From NCBI GenBank assembly GCA_011065125.1, contig JAAKFI010000008.1:1-45125 (forward strand): a stretch of 45,125 nt of DNA. Reading direction: 5' to 3'. This document shows positions 24,701-33,068 of this stretch, one piece after another. Numbering within the stretch: the first letter of the stretch is position 1; every line of letters starts with the position of its first letter. The position numbers and the translations under genes are program-made. Under the pieces are notes generated by a model. The model searched no databases, was not told the DNA's origin, and worked only from the letters and a program-made list of their open reading frames with translations. Source of the DNA: Candidatus Anoxychlamydiales bacterium. Its GTDB lineage: Bacteria; Chlamydiota; Chlamydiia; Chlamydiales; SM23-39.

Positions 24701-25945
24701 ATGCAATCAATTCAAAAAATATTTTTTTTAGATGATAAAATGGAAAATAAAGCATTATTCTATGTTTTTCTAGGACCTCTTTTTTTATTACTAAGTGCTT
24801 CACTTGCTAAAATAGATTTAATAATCATATCTTTTATAGCTCTCTTTTTAATTTACAGATTCTTAAAAGTAGGTCTAATAATATCTAGTGTTATTCTTGC
24901 AGTATATATAACTAAAAATCATTTATATACTACCAATCATATGTATGATTTTGGTATTGAAATGAGTGTTTTTTTAGGATTTATAATTTCAACATTTTCT
25001 TTTGATGAAGCAAAAGAAATGCTAGTTAAAGGAAATGAAAATTTAATAGATGAAATAGAAAAACTTAAAAATTCATCTTTTGAACACATTGATAAATTTG
25101 ATGAACATAAAAGATCAAATTTAGAAAATTTAAGTAAATTAAAGTATGAATATGAACTTAAATTAGAGGAATTATCTTCTTTAAAAAATGAAAAAGAAAA
25201 TTTACTTCAAAAAATTGAAGAAGAAAAAGAAGCTAAAGATATCATTGAATATGAGAAATCCATCAAAGATAAAAAATTAAAAGAAAAAGATTTAGAAATT
25301 GAAGCTTTGTATGACAAATTAAATGATACCTCAAAAAATGAAAAAACAATTAATCTTCCAAATAATATAGAAGGACAAGCAGGTAAAATTGAAAATTTAA
25401 ATAAAACAATAGAAGATTTAACAAATGAAAAAGAACTTTTAAATCAAAAAATAATTTCTTTAAACGACTCAGCAGAAGTAGAAAATGAAAATGATAGCAT
25501 TGCAATAAAAGATGAAAATAAGAAGCTAAATGAAGAAATCGAAAATTTAAAATTAAAAATAGAAAAAAATGAAAATAAATCAATTTTAAACCTGGATTAT
25601 TCAAAAGATGAAATTGAAAAGCTAAAAAAAGCAAATCATCTATATTTACAATTAAAAGATCAGTTTGATGAAAAAGCAACTTTACTATCGCAAACAAGAA
25701 AAGATCTTTTTGAAGCTAAAGAAAAATTAAATGCATTTCAAAAAGAGGACATTAAAGATTTTTCTGATTTAAATGATGAAGAAAAAAAATTAATAAATGA
25801 TTTAAATTTAGCATCAAATGAAGTTGAAATTATAAAAATAGAAAACGATATTTTAAATTCTCTTATTCTAGATTTACTTCAAAAAAAAGATGATAAAAAA
25901 ACTACAGAATTTGAAGGGGACCAGTTAGGTTTGCCTTTTAGTTAG
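24701..25945 (+). CDS. Membrane protein with long coiled coil, CT850-like position
   Basis: The protein has 414 residues. About four hydrophobic segments fill residues 18-100 (18-34, 38-53, 56-71, 84-100). From about 105 to 400 it is one long coiled coil, almost all E, K, L, N and D with heptad patterns, with no globular domain. It is convergent with map and overlaps it by 8 bp. In C. trachomatis the gene beside map (CT851) is CT850, an inclusion membrane protein reported to bind the dynein light chain DYNLT1. The neighbourhood matches, and N-terminal membrane helices plus a cytosolic coiled coil fit an inclusion protein. Orthology is an inference from position and layout only. Confidence 0.65.
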   Translation: MQSIQKIFFLDDKMENKALFYVFLGPLFLLLSASLAKIDLIIISFIALFLIYRFLKVGLIISSVILAVYITKNHLYTTNHMYDFGIEMSVFLGFIISTFSFDEAKEMLVKGNENLIDEIEKLKNSSFEHIDKFDEHKRSNLENLSKLKYEYELKLEELSSLKNEKENLLQKIEEEKEAKDIIEYEKSIKDKKLKEKDLEIEALYDKLNDTSKNEKTINLPNNIEGQAGKIENLNKTIEDLTNEKELLNQKIISLNDSAEVENENDSIAIKDENKKLNEEIENLKLKIEKNENKSILNLDYSKDEIEKLKKANHLYLQLKDQFDEKATLLSQTRKDLFEAKEKLNAFQKEDIKDFSDLNDEEKKLINDLNLASNEVEIIKIENDILNSLILDLLQKKDDKKTTEFEGDQLGLPFS

Positions 25946-26843
25946 GGTATTGAGTAAGTATTTCGCAACCATTCTCTGTTATTAAAATAGTATGTTCCCA
26001 TTGAGCTGAAGCCTTATTATCAATTGTTCTAGCTGTCCAGTTATCACTAGAGTCTATTATAGCTTCTTTTTTTCCTGCATTGATCATAGGTTCTATGGTA
26101 AATGTCATTCCAGGCAATAGTGGTATTTGATTATTGTTATAATTAAATTGTATTTGAGGAGGTTCATGAAAGGCAACTCCAACCCCGTGACCTACAAATT
26201 GATAAACAACGCTACAATTATTTTTTTCTGCTACTTTTTCAATTACATTTCCAATCTCAAGTATCTTAACAGAGGGTTTTAAGATTTTAATAGATTCTAT
26301 CATGCATTCATATGAAGTATCTACTACTCTTTTCTTTTCTTCGTCAACCTTTCCAATCATTACCATTCTAGAGGTATCTCCATAATATCCATCAACAACT
26401 GATGTAACATCTATATTTAAGATATCTCCATCTTTTAATTTTGTGTTATCTGGGATTCCATGACATATAACTTCATTTAATGAAGTACAGATGCTTTTAG
26501 GGAAAGGAGGGTGGCCATAATTTAAAGGAGCGGCAAAAGCATTATGTTTTTTATGAAGCTCTATTGAATACTCATCAAGCTCTAAAGTAGTAATCCCAGC
26601 TTTAGCTTTTTTTACTAGTTTATCTAAGATAATAGCAGCTACTTTAGACGCTTGTCTAATTCCTTCTATCTGCTTTCTGTTTTTTATTAAAATACCGTAA
26701 TTCGTTAAATATTTTTTTTCAGGGTTTTCAATTGGGCCTTTTTGTGGAAAATGGCATTTTTTCCATTTTTTATTGCTTCCGCAAAAACAAAGATCATTTC
26801 TTGATATCATAATAAAAAATTTAATAATTATTTGTTTATCCAT
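25938..26843 (-). CDS. map: Methionine aminopeptidase with N-terminal SEC-C zinc motif
   Basis: Map removes the initiator methionine. The type I pita-bread fold begins at about residue 50 after a SEC-C motif (NDLCFCGSNKKWKKCHF), an N-terminal tag also found on Chlamydia Map. Metal ligands are present: the two Asp in LNIDVTSVVDGYYGDTSRM, His in GHGVGVAFHEPP, Glu in FTIEPMI and the final Glu in QWEHTILIT. The longest reading starts at 26843; the internal ATG at 26810 (MISRNDLCF) matches chlamydial Map better, and neither has a clear ribosome binding site. I keep the longer form as the outer limit and favour 26810. Confidence 0.95.
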   Translation of the reverse strand: MDKQIIIKFFIMISRNDLCFCGSNKKWKKCHFPQKGPIENPEKKYLTNYGILIKNRKQIEGIRQASKVAAIILDKLVKKAKAGITTLELDEYSIELHKKHNAFAAPLNYGHPPFPKSICTSLNEVICHGIPDNTKLKDGDILNIDVTSVVDGYYGDTSRMVMIGKVDEEKKRVVDTSYECMIESIKILKPSVKILEIGNVIEKVAEKNNCSVVYQFVGHGVGVAFHEPPQIQFNYNNNQIPLLPGMTFTIEPMINAGKKEAIIDSSDNWTARTIDNKASAQWEHTILITENGCEILTQYPN

Positions 26844-26882
26844 TATTTATTAACTCAATTTTTTTTAAAAGAAATAAAGAAT

Positions 26883-26903
26883 AAAAAGCAGTGCTTTTTT
26901 TTT
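26883..26903. terminator. Weak hairpin with T-run between map and the next gene
   Basis: AAAAAGC-AGT-GCTTTTT, followed by more T, forms a 7-bp stem with a U-tract on the plus strand. It lies in the divergent gap between map and the orphan gene, 9 bp before the extended -10. It could stop plus-strand transcripts that run antisense through map from the coiled-coil gene. The stem is weak. Confidence 0.35.
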
Positions 26904-26911
26904 AGAGATTG

Positions 26912-26920
26912 TGTTATAAA
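26912..26920 (+). promoter_or_regulatory. Extended -10 promoter of the 620-residue orphan
   Basis: TGTTATAAA is an extended -10 (TG, one base, TATAAA). The start point would be near 26927. The gene follows at 26955, with AAGGATG as ribosome binding site about 8 nt before the ATG. There is no good -35, which an extended -10 does not need. Confidence 0.5.
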
Positions 26921-26954
26921 ATACTGATTTTTTTTTAATTTTAAGGATGATTCA

Positions 26955-28817
26955 ATGGCTTCAGCGATTAAAGTATTAAGAGACACTTTGCAAGGCTTTT
27001 ATGCACTTAGAAAAGATGATACTGTTTCTAATTATAGAAGTAAAATTCAAAAAAAAATAGACAGATTAAATACTAGAAATGAAAAAGCTGTAATTGATGA
27101 AATAGATATTATTTTAAAAGAAATTGATTCTCAAATTTCTAAAATTTTATCAGATCCAATGTTGACAAAAGAATTAATTGATTTACTTAATGATTTTTTT
27201 GAAATTTCTTTAGAATTAAAAGAAAAATATCCCCTGCATTTTAATTCATTTTTTACCTATTCTTTAGTTGTCTTAAAATTATCTGAAGTTGTTTGTGAGG
27301 TTTTTTTACGTAATAACCCACAATCAAAAGAAATATCAAATGTTTTTGAGGAGACTTTAACAAATCTCAAACTATATGCATTAAAGCAGATTCAATTAGC
27401 AATTGATGTGAGAGATTATAGTATATTGAAAGAGGAAAGTGAATTAAATCCATTAAATGTTTTAAAGCATTTAAAATCATTAGATTTAAGAGGTCTTTCT
27501 TTTAGATACTCAAATTTTAAGATCTCACAACGGTTTTTTTATTGGGCTAAGATTTTAGAAGAAAGTGATTTAGAAAATTACTGTTTTTTTATGGATTTTG
27601 CATTGCAAGAGCTAATATCTAAAAAAGCTCCTTTAATTGATGATGAAATAAAATTATTAAACGTACTTCATGTGAGTTTAATAAAAAATTTAGATCGTGG
27701 AAAAGATGAATTGTTGATAAAAAAAATAGAGGGAATTACTAAGTTTTATGAGCAAAAACAACTTACTGTTTTTTCAATAAAATCGATAATGAAAATGGTG
27801 AAAGGAATAAGCTTGAGTGAAACAAAAGTTTATTTTTTTAAAAAATTAATTGATTATATTGAATTTGAGGAGAATAAGTTAGAGTTAGAATTTTATATAG
27901 AATTAAAGCAAAACAAGTTAAATGATGTAATTTTAAATAAAATCAATGGAGTAATAAAAAGCTCAAAGAACTTATTAAATTCTTTGGAATTATTATTGCA
28001 ACTGTCTGGTTTTATAATTAAACATGATAAAAAAACAAAAGAAAATGATGGAATTTTACAATTATTTTTTTTAAACATTTCAAGTTTTATAGATAATATT
28101 TTTAAAGATCCCCATAGACATTATTTTAAAGTACTAGATGAATCTTTTTGTATAGCATCTCTTTATTATTTCATGAATAATATAAAAAATAATGAAAAAG
28201 CTATTCAATTAATAAAACCTTGTATTATGCAATCTTTAAAAATTCTAGAGCCTTATCTTTCTCAAGCTAGTAGTTATCAAATGCTAGCTAACATCTATTT
28301 ACTATTAGATGAAAAAGTTTTTAGCATAAAGTATCTTGAAAAACTACCCCTTACTGATCAATATTTTGAATTTAAAAAAGAAGAAAACCTTCAAGAGCTT
28401 TCAGAGGTTTTAGAATTAGATTTTCAAGATATGACTTATGCAAAATTCAAGAGTTATTTTTTTGGACATATCAAAGATTTATTAAAAGGTAGTTATGATG
28501 AAGCTTCACTAACCCAGTTGCTTCAAAAAATAAATTATAAAGTTGAAGAATTAAAAGAAAAATATATTTTTTTACAGAATAAAAGATATGAATTTGCACT
28601 TTTAATGGCAGCAACTCATGTTTATATTAAAGCAAACACTGAAGATCACTATGACAATAAAATATTTTTTAAATTCCTAAAATCAATAATAGGATTTAAT
28701 TCAAGGCAATTATCTGAAATTAAAAAACAAATTAATGAAATAGAAATAGTTTTTTTAAAATTATGTGATTATAAACTAGATTTAACTACAAGAGGGCCAT
28801 TAGAAATTAAAATCTAA
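26955..28817 (+). CDS. Large helical hypothetical protein (620 aa)
   Basis: I do not recognise this 620-residue protein. It has no signal peptide or clear transmembrane segment and is predicted mostly helical, with hydrophobic residues spaced like those of TPR or HEAT-type helical repeats. The start MASAIKVLRDTLQGFYALRKDD has a good ribosome binding site. A central part with YYFMNNIKNNEKAIQLIKP and MLANIYLLLDEKVFSIKYLEKL looks TPR-like (about residues 395-470). Between map (CT851) and marC (CT852) Chlamydia has no such gene of this size that I recall. It may be lineage-specific. It is convergent with marC and overlaps it by 11 bp. A scaffold or secreted role is possible but unsupported. Confidence 0.7.
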   Translation: MASAIKVLRDTLQGFYALRKDDTVSNYRSKIQKKIDRLNTRNEKAVIDEIDIILKEIDSQISKILSDPMLTKELIDLLNDFFEISLELKEKYPLHFNSFFTYSLVVLKLSEVVCEVFLRNNPQSKEISNVFEETLTNLKLYALKQIQLAIDVRDYSILKEESELNPLNVLKHLKSLDLRGLSFRYSNFKISQRFFYWAKILEESDLENYCFFMDFALQELISKKAPLIDDEIKLLNVLHVSLIKNLDRGKDELLIKKIEGITKFYEQKQLTVFSIKSIMKMVKGISLSETKVYFFKKLIDYIEFEENKLELEFYIELKQNKLNDVILNKINGVIKSSKNLLNSLELLLQLSGFIIKHDKKTKENDGILQLFFLNISSFIDNIFKDPHRHYFKVLDESFCIASLYYFMNNIKNNEKAIQLIKPCIMQSLKILEPYLSQASSYQMLANIYLLLDEKVFSIKYLEKLPLTDQYFEFKKEENLQELSEVLELDFQDMTYAKFKSYFFGHIKDLLKGSYDEASLTQLLQKINYKVEELKEKYIFLQNKRYEFALLMAATHVYIKANTEDHYDNKIFFKFLKSIIGFNSRQLSEIKKQINEIEIVFLKLCDYKLDLTTRGPLEIKI

Positions 28818-29406
28818 GACTTATAAAAGATGCGATGCCATTTAAAAACATTTGAGTTGCAATCATAATAAGTATAAATCCCATTAATCTCTCTAATGCT
28901 AAGATTCCTTTGTCTTTTAAAGTTTTAGCAATAAAAGATGAAGAAATTAATACAATTAATGAAAAAAACCATGCGATAATAATTGCTGGTATCATAATAC
29001 TTATATTTTGTTGATTTGCATATAGCATAACGGTTGTTAGAACAGCAGGTCCAGCAAGTAAGGGGATAGCAAGAGGAACAATAAAAGGTTCCATAGATTT
29101 AGGAAATTTTTCTTCTTTGGATCCTGGAAATAACATATTTAAAGAAAGTAGAAATAAAATAATACCTCCAGCTATTTGAATGCTAAATTCAGAGATCTTT
29201 AAAAAATCTAAAATAGCTCCTCCTATAAAGTAAAATAAAACTATTATGATAAGAGCAATTATTAGTTCTCGAAATACAATATATTTTTGTTTGTGTTCAG
29301 GTAAGTTTTTCAAAAGAGATATAAAAATTGGAAGATTACCAAAAGAATCCATCACTATAAATATTGAAAAAGCAACCGATAGTGTACGCATTATATAACT
29401 TATCAT
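28807..29406 (-). CDS. MarC family integral membrane protein, copy 2
   Basis: The protein has 199 residues and six predicted transmembrane helices. It is a member of the MarC/YhgN family (UPF0056), whose transport substrate is not known. Diagnostic stretches are FIVMDSFGNLPIFISLL, SIQIAGGIILFLLSLNMLFPG and FIVPLAIPLLAGPAVLTTVM. It follows the other copy by only 3 bp on the same strand, and the two align along their full length. C. trachomatis has a single yhgN-like gene (CT852) next to map. It overlaps the end of the upstream convergent orphan gene by 11 bp. Confidence 0.9.
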   Translation of the reverse strand: MISYIMRTLSVAFSIFIVMDSFGNLPIFISLLKNLPEHKQKYIVFRELIIALIIIVLFYFIGGAILDFLKISEFSIQIAGGIILFLLSLNMLFPGSKEEKFPKSMEPFIVPLAIPLLAGPAVLTTVMLYANQQNISIMIPAIIIAWFFSLIVLISSSFIAKTLKDKGILALERLMGFILIMIATQMFLNGIASFISLRF

Positions 29407-29409
29407 ATT

Positions 29410-30012
29410 CTAACTTTTCATAAAGGTTTTAAGACCTGTTAAAAACATTTGAATAGAGATCATTACCATCACAAATCCCATCAATCTCTCTATCGCCATA
29501 GTTCCTTTCTCACCCATCCAATCTGATAAATGCGCAGACATGATCAATATAAATAAAGAAAATCCCCAAGCTAAAGAAATAGCCCCTAGCATAATTGTAG
29601 TGGGCATCTGATGGGAATATAACATAACAGTAGCTAAAACTGCAGGGCCTGCAACAATTGGAATGGCAAGTGGAACAATAAAAGGCTCTGTTATTTTTTT
29701 CAGTTCTTTTTCTTCTTCTTTTTTCTCAGGTGGAAATAACATTTTAAGAGATAGCAAAAATAGAACGACACCACCTGCTATTTGAACGCTATCTTGAGTT
29801 ATATGTAAGAAACTTAAAAATATACCACCTATGAAGTTAAAAACAATAATTACAAAGAAAGCAATCAATAGCTCTCTTAAAACTATTTGTTTTTTTCTTT
29901 TTGCAGGTATCCCTTTTAACAAAGATAAAAAAAGAGAAATATTACCAAAAGAATTCATAACAATAAATATAGAAAGAGCAGTTGAAAACATATCTCTTAA
30001 AAAACTTTCCAT
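29410..30012 (-). CDS. MarC family integral membrane protein, copy 1
   Basis: The protein has 200 residues with the same fold and motifs as its neighbour: FIVMNSFGNISLFLSLLKG, SVQIAGGVVLFLLSLKMLFPP and FIVPLAIPIVAGPAVLATVM. Differences are a longer charged loop (EKKEEEKELKKITEP) and a more basic start. It is the promoter-proximal gene of the tandem pair and lies 40 bp upstream of nothing on its own strand except the end of the PLD gene. The two copies are alike but far from identical, so the duplication is not recent. Loss of one copy, or functional pairing, cannot be told from sequence. Confidence 0.9.
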   Translation of the reverse strand: MESFLRDMFSTALSIFIVMNSFGNISLFLSLLKGIPAKRKKQIVLRELLIAFFVIIVFNFIGGIFLSFLHITQDSVQIAGGVVLFLLSLKMLFPPEKKEEEKELKKITEPFIVPLAIPIVAGPAVLATVMLYSHQMPTTIMLGAISLAWGFSLFILIMSAHLSDWMGEKGTMAIERLMGFVMVMISIQMFLTGLKTFMKS

Positions 30013-30052
30013 TTTTTTCTAAGCCTTTTTATTTTTACTATATTAATTTAGC

Positions 30053-31045
30053 TTATTTTAGGAAAGTAGATTCATAATTAATTATTTTAATTAACTTTTT
30101 CATGAAAGTTTTTTGAGTATAATCTAAATTATATAAAACGATAAAAGAATCATAATTTTTTTCAAAAGCAGCGCTTGTAAAATTTGCTGATCCTGCAAGA
30201 AGATGTCTATTATCTATTAACATAAATTTATGATGATTTAACTCTTTGCCTTTTGAATAATAAATTTTAATATTTTCTTTTTTTAACTTTTTAATTGATT
30301 TGGAGCTTACTCCTTTATAAGATGAGTAATCTATATATACTCTTACATCTATATTTCTTTTTTTTGCTTTTATAAGCTCATCTACAAGCTTTGTATTAGT
30401 AAAAGTAAACATTGCAATATCTATAGATTTTATTGAAGAAGATATTAAATTTTTAACTTTTTGCATCGCTTCATTTTGAACATCAGGAAGTAGAAATATT
30501 TCAACTACTTGTCCACCTACCATAGTTTTTAAATGGCCAGAAGAGTGAGGGCTTTTTTTCATTAAAAAATTCGCGACCATACTAGAATTTAAGCCAATTA
30601 ATAAATTATCATGCATCAAAAGGGACGATATTGTCATATTACAAGATCCCATGAAAACTACTTTTTGATCTATTACTAAAATTTTATGATGCATTAATCC
30701 TTTTGATTTCACTGAAAAAGTTTTATTTTCTAAATCTATTTTAGGGATATATTTACTATCATAAAAAATTTTTAAATTAATATTTTCTTTAGACTTTTTA
30801 TCCAAAAGAGCAAGTATATTTGGATCGGTTAAGTTAAACATCACTAGATAAATAGATTTTTTAGCACTTTTTATAGCGTTAATTAAAGTAACTTTTAAAT
30901 TCTGTCTACATTGATTTGAATACAAAATAGGCATAGAACCGGCAATAGGGATGTCTGCTGATATAGATTTAAGAATAATTCTAGAAAATAAAAAAATAAA
31001 AAAGATTAAAGAAACTATAAAAAAATATTTTGAGTTTTTTTTCAT
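30053..31045 (-). CDS. Phospholipase D family protein
   Basis: The protein has 330 residues. An N-terminal hydrophobic segment (about residues 8-27) is a signal anchor or signal peptide. Two HKD motifs form the PLD active site: H119-x-K121 with D126 (HHKILVIDQKVVFMGSCN) and H271-x-K273 with D278 (HHKFMLIDNRHLLAGSANF). Both are intact, so it should be enzymatically active; the substrate could be a phospholipid or nucleic acid. The gene corresponds by position to CT084, which is followed by CT085 and rpmB (CT086) in Chlamydia. PLD-family proteins are numerous and implicated in lipid interaction in Chlamydia, but the role here is unknown. Confidence 0.92.
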   Translation of the reverse strand: MKKNSKYFFIVSLIFFIFLFSRIILKSISADIPIAGSMPILYSNQCRQNLKVTLINAIKSAKKSIYLVMFNLTDPNILALLDKKSKENINLKIFYDSKYIPKIDLENKTFSVKSKGLMHHKILVIDQKVVFMGSCNMTISSLLMHDNLLIGLNSSMVANFLMKKSPHSSGHLKTMVGGQVVEIFLLPDVQNEAMQKVKNLISSSIKSIDIAMFTFTNTKLVDELIKAKKRNIDVRVYIDYSSYKGVSSKSIKKLKKENIKIYYSKGKELNHHKFMLIDNRHLLAGSANFTSAAFEKNYDSFIVLYNLDYTQKTFMKKLIKIINYESTFLK

Positions 31046-31067
31046 TAAAAAACTTATTTTATTTTAT

Positions 31068-31346
31068 TTATATTTTATGACCTTCTTTTCTCATTTGAGT
31101 AACAACTGCTAAAAGACCTTTTTTATCAATAATTCTTAAGCCGGATGTTGAGATTTTTAAAGTAATAAATCTATCCTCTTCTTGAAACCAAAGTCTTTTT
31201 TTGAATAAATTAGGTAAAAATTTTCTTTTAGTTTTTCCTGTAATATTAAGACCGATTCCTTTTTTCTTTTTAGCTATACCACGAACCGCATAGCTTCTAC
31301 CTTTATGATTGGTCTTTTTCTTTGTAACTTGACATACTTTAGACAT
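31068..31346 (-). CDS. rpmB: 50S ribosomal protein L28
   Basis: L28 is a small protein of the large subunit. The 92 residues include the typical MSKVCQVTKKKTNHKGRSYA start, then KRKFLPNLFKKRLW, and the ISTSGLRIIDKKG end block. The zinc-type cysteine pairs of some L28s are absent. GGAG precedes the ATG. It has its own promoter on the minus strand and is 103 bp from the SirB1-like gene. Confidence 0.96.
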   Translation of the reverse strand: MSKVCQVTKKKTNHKGRSYAVRGIAKKKKGIGLNITGKTKRKFLPNLFKKRLWFQEEDRFITLKISTSGLRIIDKKGLLAVVTQMRKEGHKI

Positions 31347-31380
31347 CTTTTATAAAACTCCGAAATTCAAATTTGAAAAA

Positions 31381-31410
31381 AGTATAGCAAATAAAAAGTT
31401 ATTTAAGCAA
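31381..31410 (-). promoter_or_regulatory. Promoter of rpmB, extended -10
   Basis: On the minus strand TTGCTT (complement of 31405-31410) and TATACT (complement of 31381-31386) are spaced by 18 bp, with TG one base upstream of the -10 (TGCTATACT). Transcription would begin near 31374, inside a 12-bp palindrome TTCAAATTTGAA (31366-31377). Confidence 0.65.
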
Positions 31411-31449
31411 GATATTAAAATTAAAAATAAACTAGCATATTTTTTTATT

Positions 31450-33006
31450 TTACAGCGAAGATTTAGGGCATTTAACTTTAAGTGAATCTTCTAACTCTTT
31501 TAATGACTTCGGTTTATGAGAGTGACTGTCTAATATTTTTTTACAATTCAAATAATATTTCCATGAATTTTTATAATCATATCTTTCGAAAAAAAGAACT
31601 GACAAATAATAATTTACAGTAGGATCATTTTGATCTATCTCATAATACTTTTTCAAATATACTAAAGCTTCTTTTTCTCTTCCAAGTTGTAAATAGCTAG
31701 AAGATAGTTGCATCAGAGCGGATCTAAACTTAGGGAATTTTTTAACTACATCTTTTAGAATATTTTGTTTTTTTATAATAGACTCTCTTGTTTCATCTAT
31801 ATTTAAAAATATGGATTTTATTGATTCAATATCTGCTTTATTATCTAAAAAATCTACTGCAAGAGTATCTTTTGATGTTGAATATTCAACATGTAAATCT
31901 TTTGTTTTTTTAAGTAGTTCTTTTCCTTCTTTTTCTCTATTTACAAAAAGATAGTTTAAACCCAGAAAGTGTTTTAGTAAAAGATCGTCATCTAAATATT
32001 TTTGAGCTTTTTCATATAGTTCTATAGTCTCTTCATATTTTTGGGTTCCCCAAAAAACAGATGCTTTATTCATGAATGCAAGACCCACAACTTCTTTCAT
32101 GTTTCTTAATTGAAGTTTTTTAGTTTCAATAGATAAATATATATCTGAGGGATAGTTCACTCCTCTAGCTGTTGTTTCAATATTCGTAATTTTATTATTT
32201 TCATCTTTATATCTAACATAAATATGACCAGGGGGTGTTACTATTTCAAGATTGAGTCCTAGTCTTTGTGAAAGGGATAAATATAAAATAGAAACACCAA
32301 GACAAACACCTCTTCTTGTATCCATTACGCTTGGAAGAAGTGTGTAGACATCGATTTTAGAGTTTTGAAGTGATTGAGGTGGAAATCTAAATCTCATATC
32401 GTAAAATATAAAATCGTTAATGGCATGCACCAAATCTATTGGTTTATAATTGTCTTTTAATTTTGATAAGATTTGTAGAGCCATTAAATCTAAGCATACT
32501 TCATAGTATCTAATTTTATAGATGCTTTCTTTGTCTGATCCTAAATCTTCTAAAAATAAAGCTCTTGCTAAATCTATTTCTTTATAATCTAAATTTTTTA
32601 TTTCTTGAGAGTCCCAAAGTGTATGACCTTTTAATGTTCTGTTTTTTAAAGTTTTACCAAGACTTTCTAAAAAACTAAGTGTTTCATCATCTATATTATT
32701 TTGAAAAACCATACTTTGATTATTCACTAATGAAATCATCATAGTGATATCCATATTTGGAAGTGTAATCGATTGATCTGTGTCTTGTTTTAATAACTTC
32801 CAAGCTTTTTTTAAAGCCATTTTCCCTTCTTGAGTTTCAGGATATAACTCATAAAAAGCAAAATATTGAAGTACCGATTTTGGATTTAATGTATTGTAAA
32901 TGCTTTTTATTGATTTTGTTTTTTGTGTGATTCCTGGCAAGTTCTTTAGAGAATCAGAAAATATTGAAGCAGTAAATAATAAAAATATAAAAAATAGTTT
33001 TTTCAT
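31450..33006 (-). CDS. SirB1/transglutaminase-like and TPR protein
   Basis: The protein has 518 residues. An N-terminal signal sequence (MKKLFFIFLLFTASIFSDS) points to export. The middle (about 135-300) resembles the SirB1-type transglutaminase-like family: C235 in TRRGVCLGVSILYLSLSQRLG and H261 in VTPPGHIYVRY supply the conserved Cys and His. The C-terminal half (about 305-505) has several TPR-like helical pairs, such as ASVFWGTQKYEETIELYEKA and EKEALVYLKKYYEIDQNDP. It sits where C. trachomatis CT085 sits, between malQ (CT087) and rpmB (CT086) neighbours. The enzyme activity of this family is not established. A periplasmic or secreted scaffold is likely. Confidence 0.8.
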   Translation of the reverse strand: MKKLFFIFLLFTASIFSDSLKNLPGITQKTKSIKSIYNTLNPKSVLQYFAFYELYPETQEGKMALKKAWKLLKQDTDQSITLPNMDITMMISLVNNQSMVFQNNIDDETLSFLESLGKTLKNRTLKGHTLWDSQEIKNLDYKEIDLARALFLEDLGSDKESIYKIRYYEVCLDLMALQILSKLKDNYKPIDLVHAINDFIFYDMRFRFPPQSLQNSKIDVYTLLPSVMDTRRGVCLGVSILYLSLSQRLGLNLEIVTPPGHIYVRYKDENNKITNIETTARGVNYPSDIYLSIETKKLQLRNMKEVVGLAFMNKASVFWGTQKYEETIELYEKAQKYLDDDLLLKHFLGLNYLFVNREKEGKELLKKTKDLHVEYSTSKDTLAVDFLDNKADIESIKSIFLNIDETRESIIKKQNILKDVVKKFPKFRSALMQLSSSYLQLGREKEALVYLKKYYEIDQNDPTVNYYLSVLFFERYDYKNSWKYYLNCKKILDSHSHKPKSLKELEDSLKVKCPKSSL

Positions 33007-33068
33007 TAAATCATTCCTTTTTTTTGATAATAAAAGTTAGTTTTATTTATGAAAAGTTTTAAAAATTA

